64,000 bases of DNA from Simmondsia chinensis (taxonomy: Eukaryota; Streptophyta; Magnoliopsida; Caryophyllales; Simmondsiaceae): NCBI GenBank assembly GCA_018398585.1, contig JAGTTD010000011.1, positions 32,732,164 to 32,796,163 of the forward strand, given 5' to 3'. The position numbers and the translations under genes are program-made. The notes under the pieces were generated by a model. It saw only the letters and a program-made list of their open reading frames with translations, was not told where the DNA came from and made no database searches. Numbering within the stretch: the stretch's first letter is position 1; each line of letters opens with the position of its first letter. Shown here in pieces: positions 56,719 to 64,000 of the stretch.

Positions 56719-57687
56719 TTTTCTCCCTTAGTTTCTTCACTATCCTCACCGATTTTTAATATAAATATCATCAAAGGCCTTGTTAGGTTGCCACATTAAT
56801 TGAATTCTATACAAAGTTATAGTTTCCATTGTACCGACTTTCCATAAAATAAGGACAAAGTGTTTGGTTATTAGGATAAAAAATAAAACCTTCTTGAGGA
56901 GCTAGTTAAAACACATAAATTAGAACTTACCTAACGGGACTAGGTAAGCTACTTCCTTTATCTTGAAGGAATTCACTTATCCGTATCATGCCAACTTCAG
57001 GACAATCAAACAAAAGGTCAAATACTATGTCCGATATGAATTCATACTTCATGCGCCAACTTCCTGACAATAAAACAAGGACTGAATTTTAAAAAGGACG
57101 ACATGGTCGCTTTTTCTAACTTTAACGACATCAAAAACAAATATCAATCAATTCAACAAGCTAAAACTGCCAGTGAATTACAAAGGCTTTATGGAACAAA
57201 TATTTTCAACATTAATTAAAATAATAAAGACTTTTTTATTTTATAATATGCTTTTGATTTTGTTCATATTAGTAATACGAGTCCTTTTTTTAATTTAATT
57301 ACGATGTACAGATAATGTTGTTTAAAATTTAGACATAAAGAGTAATAAGCTATAGTTTAATTAGATGGAAATGAAATAATTATTATTTTATGAATGATGT
57401 GGAGGCACGAACACGCAAATGGAGACCCGATCCACGATTTATTGCCCCATTTTAAAAAATGAATTATTATTATAAATTAAATTTTCTTGACTTGACGATT
57501 ATTATTTTAAAATTAAAATGTCTGACAAATTAAAATTTTGAAAATGCCAGCTTCCCACAAATGTTTTTTACTTTTTACTCAATGTTATATGTATTTTAGA
57601 TATTTAATATATATATAGATATGCAAAAAAATATATATATATTAATATCAATTCTTTGGCCAGTCTCACGAATTTGATATATAAAAA
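56719..57687. other. AT-rich spacer, nothing recognised
   Basis: No open frame, splice pattern or known repeat was identified. Confidence 0.45.
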
Positions 57688-57951
57688 GGCTATGTTTAGA
57701 TGTAGCTATTAACTGATGGGTAATGTGTTGGACAATTAACATGAAAAGGAGGGGTAAAATAATAAATAAAATTTGATACATTGCGTTTGAAAAGCTAAAA
57801 GCTAAATTATTTAGCTTTTTATAAAGTCACTTTTCAAAAGTCAAATGTCAATAACAGAACTTTTATCAAACAACTATTAGCTGTCTGACTAATCAAAAAG
57901 CTAAAAGTTACAAAGAAAAACTATAAAAAATTATTTGCCAAACGTAGCTGA
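57688..57951. mobile_element. hAT-type MITE
   Basis: Left end GGCTATGTTTAGATGTAGCT and right end (opposite strand CAGCTACGTTTGGCAAATAA) are imperfect inverted repeats of the GGCTACGTTTGG class, with inner AGCTAAAAGCT motifs. The target duplication was not resolved. Confidence 0.5.
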
Positions 57952-58424
57952 AGTCTAATACAGTCTAACTAGAGTTTCTTCTTAAAATAAATGCACTACT
58001 ATACTAACCTTGAGACTTACATATTAATTTACAATTTTTTTATGAGTTTCTTACTACACTCAATGCGAAGTTCTAACACTCCATCTCACATGTGCGAGTC
58101 TTATTTAATCGAACTTCTCGCATTCTCCTATTGAGTTCTAAAACATTCCAATTGGATCCAAATTTAGCGGAAAGGCCCTTAGCGCAATAGATCTAAATAC
58201 ACAATGGACACAGTGCGCCAAATAAAACAAAAGCTTGAGATCATTCACCCATTCTAATATCACGTAAAGCTTTCATTGGGCAATAAGTTATATTGTGGCA
58301 TATATAAGATAAAGACATATGCTCAGACGAAGTTTTATTTAAAACCCACCATTGACATGAGATAAAATATTCCACTATATACATCCACGTTGATCTCTTC
58401 TCTTTCACAAATCCCAACTCCAAT
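57952..58424. other. Spacer with LTR-like phrases, no gene seen
   Basis: CTCACATGTGCGAGTCTTATTTAAT resembles the TRIM LTR start (CACATGTGAGTCTTGTAGTTAAAT). A 71-codon minus-strand frame (58241-58456) has no recognised motif and runs into the next LTR, so it is not a gene. Confidence 0.35.
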
Positions 58425-58865
58425 TGATACGAACTTGGCGCAGTTGCATCAGTCAAGTCCTCCTCGGGCTAGTGCAGATCTGGATTATTCACCGTTACCG
58501 CCAAGATCTCAGCCGCCAATCCATCCACCAATACCGTATACCACTTAGCTACCTACGTCAGGGGGCGCCTACAGCTCATCACCCTTGCCACGTCACCACT
58601 AGATATTTTGCTAGATATTTTCCCCTTTTCTTCTATATATAGGTGGGAGTTAGTTGGGATGAGCTCATGAATGAAGTGTGTATCTTCTTCTTCTCCCCCA
58701 AATTCTCTCACTATGTCTTCTCCTCTTTCGACGTAAAAATCTTCATCATTGGAGCTATACTTATATCAACATAGACAAATACACACAACGGGGCAGTAAT
58801 GCGCCGTAGCCCATATTTGCCTATGTTTTCATTGATTGAGCTAGATTTCATCTAAGTTCGTATCA
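58425..58865 (+). repeat. Solo LTR, 441 bp, with 12-bp inverted ends
   Basis: It begins TGATACGAACTT and ends AAGTTCGTATCA, perfect inverted termini. A TATA box (CTATATATAGG) lies near 58633, followed by a CT-rich leader. Flanks are CCAAT (58420-58424) and CAAAT (58866-58870), an imperfect 5-bp duplication. Confidence 0.75.
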
Positions 58866-59382
58866 CAAATGTACAACTTTTAACTATAGTTAAGCTTTCA
58901 TGATATAAAAAAATTATTGTATAAATATGTTTAATAGTTTTATAACACACACATCATTATTAGTGTGAAAGAATACTCAAATTTCAAAAATATAAAAGAA
59001 AAAAAAAAATTTGTTGAAATGATTTATACACCAAGTGTTCGTCCGTACACTGAGATTTTTTTTGGGGACCTCTACGCTGGAAGAATTCGTCGCTACTCTT
59101 ACTCGTATGTGCATGATAAATTCAAATACAGTCCTGGACCAAGCAAATTAATATAAATTAAAATAAAAATAAAAATAAAATTTCTATGGTCTTCTTTTTA
59201 TAAAGATAATGAAAGGTCTTATGTGTCATTTTCCAGAAAAAATATAAGAAGTTGTTATTTGAATTTTTAATTTGTTAAAATATTTTTTATAGAAAAATTA
59301 GTTATATTATTATTTACTTGTATAACATATCACGAACCAAATTTACAAACTAACGATTTATGTGTGATATGTTATAATCATG
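58866..59382. other. AT-rich spacer, nothing recognised
   Basis: No gene is seen; a 63-codon frame at 58965-59156 is unsupported. Confidence 0.4.
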
Positions 59383-59655
59383 GGTGACGTTCTTATGAAA
59401 GAATGAGAGCATAAGAGGGGCGAATCCTGACCCTCCGTTATAATGGACGGTCAAGATTTGTCGAATATTTAAAAAAAATAATAATTTACGGCCCATACTC
59501 TTTCATAGGGCTGAAAGAACGAAAGGGTAAGGGAAGGAAATTATTTTTTTTCAATACTCAACAAATCTCGGCCGTCAATTGTTATTTTTTTTTAGTGTCC
59601 AACAAATCTTGAGGATTCGCTACTCTCACGCTCTCACCGTCTGATAAGAACGCCA
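59383..59655. mobile_element. MITE, second member of the 30896-31175 family
   Basis: GGTGACGTTCTTATGAAAGA at the left and TGATAAGAACGCCACTC at the right are inverted ends. GGGGCGAATCCTGACCCTCC and ACAAATCTTGAGGATTCGC repeat the inner arms. The centre carries extra copies of the CAACAAATCT(C/T) phrase. Confidence 0.8.
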
Positions 59656-60326
59656 CTCTTATAGCCACGTATGTAAATATATAACATAATGAATAATCTA
59701 TTTGATACAAGTCAAAAAATAAGAGAAAAAACGGAATCACATATTGGTGAAATAGAAGAGAAAATACCAATTTATATACCTAAGGAGCCACTCCACCCAT
59801 TACCAATTAGTTATGGGATAAAACTTTCTTTGATTAGATAGTATTATAACGTAAAGTGTATTATATGAGATGTGATTGAGCTGATCTGGACATCTCGATT
59901 GAGGTCTAACGGTTAAGAAATTGTCCGGAGTCCGTAAAATTTTATTGGTAGTATAATAATACAGTAGAAAAGAAAGATGCGGATTTGAAAGTCTTTTACG
60001 GTAATTGACTATAGAAATTTATTTGAATATAGTTGTGGAAGTAGAAGATATATTTTGTCCAAGTATTTCAATTTTTGTGAACCATTCAAGATTCAACCTT
60101 GTGGGCTCAGGCCACCGGTTTAACTTTGGGTTTGAATTTCTACTTTGATTTGATTTATTCATATAGTTAAGTTTATTTTATTTCATTCTTGTTGAAATTT
60201 TCTTTTCCAAAATATATGTTGGAAACTAAGTCTAAATGTTGAATTTATTATTAAATATGTATTATCGATAGATGACTCGTTCTAATGAATCAGCACATAC
60301 AATCCTATATATCAAGGTACTTAGGC
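59656..60326. other. Spacer; right end may belong to the L1 fragment
   Basis: GAGCCACTCCACCCATTACC…AGTTATGGGATAAAA near 59785 is a worn TRIM-LTR-like phrase. No gene is seen up to about 60265, where L1-derived sequence may begin. Confidence 0.35.
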
Positions 60327-60337
60327 AGCACCGGAAT

Positions 60338-60481
60338 GTAACAACAACAACAACCCCAGTGCCACAGGGGCTCTCCCTTGCACAGGGTTTGGGAGAGGTA
60401 GGATGTATGCAATCTTACCCCATCGGGGTGAGCCCTGATGAGAGACTGTTTTCGAGGACCCCCAACCTGGTAGTAGTAGAT
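60338..60481 (-). mobile_element. RTE/SINE 3' tail nested in an L1 fragment, TSD AGCACCGGAAT
   Basis: The minus strand reads CCAGGTTGGGGGTCCTCGAA, ACAGTCTCTCATCAGGG, GGTAAGATTGCATACATCC, GTGGCACTGGGGTTGTTGTT. The 11-bp duplication AGCACCGGAAT lies at 60327-60337 and 60482-60492. The tail is 5'-truncated. Confidence 0.9.
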
Positions 60482-60492
60482 AGCACCGGAAT

Positions 60493-60996
60493 ATGGGGTT
60501 CTAAAATGAAATGCGGATGGTTCAGGGATTGGTAAATCAAGTCTAGCAGGTATTGAGGTTGTTTTGAGGGATTGGGAAGGAAGATTTCAGGCTGCCTTTT
60601 CAGTGCATGTTGGGTTAATGGAGTCTAATCGAGCTGGGTTGGAAGCTATTTGGTTTGCTTTGGAAATTTCAGTTGAAACAGGAGGAAATAAGTAACGAAG
60701 TTCTTATGATCGAGTCAGATTGGGCTAATGCAATAAAGTGGATTAAGGAAGGAGGAGAAGGCGTTTAGTTGCTACCAAATAAGATCGAGTTTCTTAAGCA
60801 TTGCTTTAAATCTGTTATATTTACTCACACTCTAAGGGAAGCAAATTCTCACACGGGTTTGCTTGCAAAAGATGGCATATCTACGAGTATTCCTCTTGTT
60901 GTTTAGATGTAATGGGTGTCTTGTTGCTTTATCTCTAGTAGCTTATACGTCCTTTTGGATGAAATAAAGATTTAATTATCAAAAAAAAACAAAAAA
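60493..60996 (+). pseudogene. L1-type LINE RNase H-like domain and 3' end
   Basis: The segment encodes NADGSGIGKSSLAGIEVVLR, then LMESNRAGLEAIWFALE and, after a frameshift near 60690, MIESDWANAIKWI and REANSHTGLLAKDGI. The acidic residues in NADGS, AGLEAIW and ESDW match the catalytic set of the RNase H domain that many plant L1 elements carry at the C-terminus. A TGA just before NADGS and a TAG near 60768 also break the frame. A 3' UTR with AATAAAG and AATTATCAAAAAAAAA closes the element. Upstream L1 sequence probably continues left of the nested RTE tail. Confidence 0.82.
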
Positions 60997-61039
60997 AAAC
61001 TTCCTTGGTCTTGTAAAAAATTATTTGGACTTATAATTA

Positions 61040-61815
61040 GATATGCAGTTTTATTACTTTCTCCAACTATATAAGAAATGATTTATATATAGCGTCAATT
61101 TATTCATTTGATCAAATTTAAGTTAAGTTATTGATGTAATTTTTAATTACACAATCACATTAGATGCAATTAGCTGAATGCAAATCCACCTATTGATTCA
61201 AAATAACCTAACTCATGACTAAAATATTAAAATTTTCATTAATAAGTTAACATATTTTTTGTTCGATAATTAGAGAGAAAACTCTCAGTACAAGCGGGTA
61301 CATCCATCAAAGCGGAGCCCGAGAAAGTCCGCATGAGTGGGAAAAAAGCAAAACAAAACGAAAGACTCGAAAATCTATAGACGCCTAGAAATACACCTAT
61401 ATCAACTCCTAGGGTACGAAAATGCTAAGAGGACAACACCAATGTAAGTCAAAACCCCTAAACACAAAAAACAAACACCGTTGATGAAGAAGGCCCTTCA
61501 TCCTACTTGGGACAACACAGAGAAAACGCCTACAATTTCAAAAGCCAGTAACTTTTTCGTAGGATGGGAAACACTTGCCACAAGCACTCTAATCGATACT
61601 CACCTCGCGCCCGCCCCAAGTAATTCACGCACAGAGCACCAATGACATCAAAGTCTGACGGGAAACAAAGCACAACCTGACTTCTTCTTTCGAAGCTGAC
61701 TCTAAAAATCAAATTCATAATTATACGGGGATTAAATTGGCATAATTAAATATATAAAAACTAAATTGACACATAAATAAAGTACATAAATCGTTAGTGA
61801 ATAACCCTAAAATAT
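61040..61815. mobile_element. Palindromic MITE-like element interrupted by a minus-strand retroelement fragment
   Basis: AGCGTCAATTTATTCATTTGATCAAATTT at the left and AACTAAATTGACACATAAAT at the right correspond to the inverted arms of the related element at 62690-62935 (GTGTCAATTTAGTCC…GGAACTAAATTGACAC). The middle (61258-61710) is foreign: on the minus strand it ends GTACTGAGAGTTTTCTCTCT, AATTATCGAACAAAAAA, an L1-like 3' end. A 62-codon frame in it is not recognised. Confidence 0.55.
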
Positions 61816-62396
61816 ATAACATATGGTGCCAAAAATTGGATAGTAAAATGTAATGTATTTAAAATTCAAAATCTTTGATTGAAGATCTTTAGACAATATA
61901 TTGAGGAACCATTAATTTGTTTGTTTTTGAACTGCTTTTAATGAACACGTGAAACATGGTTACCCTAATTTGTACATCTCTTCGTAAATGTGTCGTATTA
62001 TATCGTATTTATATTCATGTAATATAAGGAGTTTTAGAAAATTAAGAGACAAATTCGAACGTGACACATTTATTAAATGAAATAGAAACTCTCAACCTTA
62101 CCCAACTCAATTAATAAACGGGTCATCCGCGAGTTACCCACTTAACTATATACCTTTTTTTTTTATTACATGCTAGTTTCTTATTTTACAAGCATGCCGA
62201 TAATATAACTCAAAATTGTTACTAGTAGTATTTCTGTGACATATTTATAATTTTCAAATAAATTATCAATTTAAAATAATTAAATATGATTCAAATTATT
62301 TTATGTCGACATACATTATAGTGTGTACACATATGCATACATACAGAAATATATACATGTTTTTTTTTTTGATAATTACGTACACACATAAATGTA
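61816..62396. other. AT-rich spacer, nothing recognised
   Basis: No gene or clear repeat is seen. Confidence 0.4.
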
Positions 62397-62404
62397 TATA
62401 TAAT

Positions 62405-63311
62405 TAGGGGTGCGCAAAGAACAGTCTAAACTAGTAATCCAAACAGGACCAAACTGTAAATTTGATTTATGGTTTGGAAAATTATGGTTTGGTTTTGTTG
62501 TTGTTTGTTGTAGGATTTACGGTTTAGGTTTGGTTTAAAACCAAACCTAAACCGTAAACCATAAAAACCTAAATAAGAAAGGTTCAATGTTTATTTATAC
62601 CATTCGAATCATAACAAGTCACGTTCGTAGTAAAGTTTTACTCGATAACCTGATAAAAAAGTCACTGTTAGTTATATTAATGGTCTTTGTACTTTTTTTG
62701 GTGTGTCAATTTAGTCCCTCTATCATTTATATTGTGTCAATTAAGTCTTTTGATCAAATTTAAGATAAGTTAAGGATTTAATTATTAACAGTATAATCAT
62801 GTTAGATTCAAGTAATCCACTGCAAATCACCCTTTATTCCAATCAACACAATCTCTAACTAAAAGTAAAAAACCTATACAGTACACTTATAAAGGAACTA
62901 AATTGACACAATAAAAAATATATGAACCTATTTAATATAAAATGCAAAGTGCAGGAATTTTTAAAGTAAAGCACCTGACAAATTATTATTATTAAAATTT
63001 TGTTACATTAATGTTTATATATAAATAATTAAGGTAGAAAATTACAGCTATATTATTACCTAATTGAATGTGACAAAACCGTAATATGTATCGATAATTA
63101 ATCTACATTTTATTGACAAAGTAGTAATCTACTTAATATTATGGTTTAACCATAACCAAACTGGACCAAACCGCAAAATGCGGCTTGGTCCGGTTTGGTT
63201 TAAAATATAAAACGATTTGGTTTGGTTTGAAAAAAAATTTCAAACTGTATTGTAATGGTTTGGTCTAGTTTTAATGGGGTTTTTATGAGAACTGGACCGT
63301 GCACACGCCGA
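62405..63311. mobile_element. Non-autonomous hAT-like element, 907 bp, TSD TATATAAT
   Basis: Ends are TAGGGGTGCGCA and, on the opposite strand, TCGGCGTGTGCACGGTCC, the TAGGGGTGTGCA class of plant hAT MITEs. The 8-bp duplication TATATAAT lies at 62397-62404 and 63312-63319. Both arms contain many GGTTTGGTTT/AAACCAAACC motifs. A separate palindromic element (about 62690-62935) is nested in the centre. No transposase is encoded. Confidence 0.88.
62690..62935. mobile_element. Palindromic MITE nested inside the hAT-like element
   Basis: TTTGGTGTGTCAATTTAGTCC and TATTGTGTCAATTAAGTC at the left face GGAACTAAATTGACACAATA at the right. The middle (TTTAAGATAAGTTAAGGATT, ATCATGTTAGATTCAAGTA) also occurs in 61090-61170. 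Exact ends are uncertain. Confidence 0.6.
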
Positions 63312-63351
63312 TATATAATAATAGTAGTATATATTAGACTATATTCTAGGG

Positions 63352-63504
63352 TGTTCTAGAATGTTCCTAGGGCCTTATCTTTTACCCCTTTGCCCTTTGA
63401 CTTGTGTAAACTATAGGGGCATTATAGTTTTTTAGTCATTGTACTTTGCCTATATATTGAGGCCTCCTATGTACTCATTCATCACTCAAATATAATATTT
63501 CACA
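63352..63504 (+). repeat. 5' LTR of a second copia element (153 bp)
   Basis: It starts TGTTCTAGAATG and ends AATATTTCACA, followed at once by TGGTATCAGAGCC. A CTATATATTGAGG box lies near 63451. Such a short LTR is usual for Ale-type copia elements. The partner LTR must lie beyond the window. A decayed relative is at 42737-42901. Confidence 0.85.
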
Positions 63505-63517
63505 TGGTATCAGAGCC
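63505..63517 (+). promoter_or_regulatory. Primer-binding site (initiator tRNA-Met type) of the right-edge copia element
   Basis: TGGTATCAGAGCC directly abuts the LTR end, as in the copia element at 10727 and the TRIM at 54437. Confidence 0.9.
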
Positions 63518-64000
63518 ATAATATCCCATTTTCTCAAAAAAAAAAAGGGGGGGAAAAATCGGGTTCCTGTGTAGAACCCTAACCTCTCCCCCAAATCTCT
63601 CCCTCCCCTCAGCCGCCGCCACCCTCCCCTCGGCCTCTCACTCTCCTCCGGCTTCTCACCCCCCTCCGACCGGTGTCGGGCCCTTGCGCCACCGTGTGCG
63701 ACCTCCCTCTTCTCCCTGTCCCTGCGTTGCCACCCCACCCCTCCGGCCTCTCACTCCCCGGCGTCCGCCTCTCGCGCCACCGCCTGTCCGGCCTCCTCTG
63801 TCCCGAACGACAGTCCCCTGCTCTCCCGACTGTCTCTGCTCGGCGCTCGCTTCTCGCACAGTCACAAGTCCGTCCAGTTCTGTTCCTCGCGCGGTCGCTC
63901 CTCCTTTGGCTCTAATTTTCCCGCTTCCGTGGTTCTCCTTTGTCATTTGTCGGGTTTTCTTCCTCTCGTTTACGTGTAAAGTGTTGTAATCCCTAGTAAG
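63518..64000 (+). mobile_element. Start of the interior of the right-edge copia element, GC-rich
   Basis: After an A-run and G-run (63536-63555) the sequence is CT- and GC-rich (63590-63930), unlike the AT-rich neighbourhood. Two overlapping plus-strand frames encode proline-, serine- and arginine-rich peptides without gag motifs. The gag start is either beyond the window or replaced by non-element sequence. Confidence 0.5.

Noticed and set aside
63684..63989. 101-codon plus-strand frame at the right edge
   Set aside because: It is low-complexity, overlaps two other open frames of similar length and shows no gag motif.

Overview
The window is nuclear DNA of a flowering plant. Evidence is spliced genes with GT-AG introns, plant-only families (a UGT85-type glucosyltransferase, a COMT-type O-methyltransferase, a DUF789 protein) and a dense, layered population of plant transposons. 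The two specialised-metabolism genes fit a core eudicot, perhaps an asterid; this placement is tentative. Three host genes appear intact; nearly all the rest is mobile DNA or AT-rich spacer.

Layout. 1-10541: a coding-poor LTR retrotransposon derivative (LARD type) on the minus strand. One LTR is cut by the window start, the other is complete (9260-10541), and the 8.6 kb interior holds tandem arrays but no gag or pol. 10542-10726 and 15902 onward: a broken copy of part of a DUF789 gene, split by a complete but defective Ty1/copia element (10727-15901, TSD TTAAT). 17286-18998: a two-exon O-methyltransferase (+). 20763-23382: a three-exon UGT85-like glucosyltransferase (-), convergent with it. 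24.4-46 kb is repeats: a 2.29 kb solo LTR (25157-27447, TSD CATAT), 5S-rRNA-headed SINEs, MITEs, a non-autonomous Helitron (31737-37644) filled with AT-rich inverted arrays, and truncated L1 LINEs. 46746-50591: a complete six-exon DUF789 gene (-). 52-64 kb: RTE LINE ends, an intact TRIM, two further solo LTRs, MITEs, an L1 fragment with an RNase H domain, a hAT-like element with 8-bp TSD, and at the right edge the 5' end of another copia element.

How the parts relate. The methyltransferase and glucosyltransferase are convergent, 1.8 kb apart, and could both decorate phenolics, so a small metabolic pair is possible but unproven. The intact DUF789 gene supplies an empty-site control for the copia insertion near 10.7 kb and gives the flank predicted beyond the left edge of the window.

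The most unusual element is a dispersed SINE family. Its head matches 5S rRNA, including the internal promoter, and its 3' part matches the ends of RTE LINE fragments at 52.0-52.6 and 56.0-56.7 kb. One copy has a clean TSD and a paralogous empty site within the window. All identifications come from reading the sequence; no database search was run.
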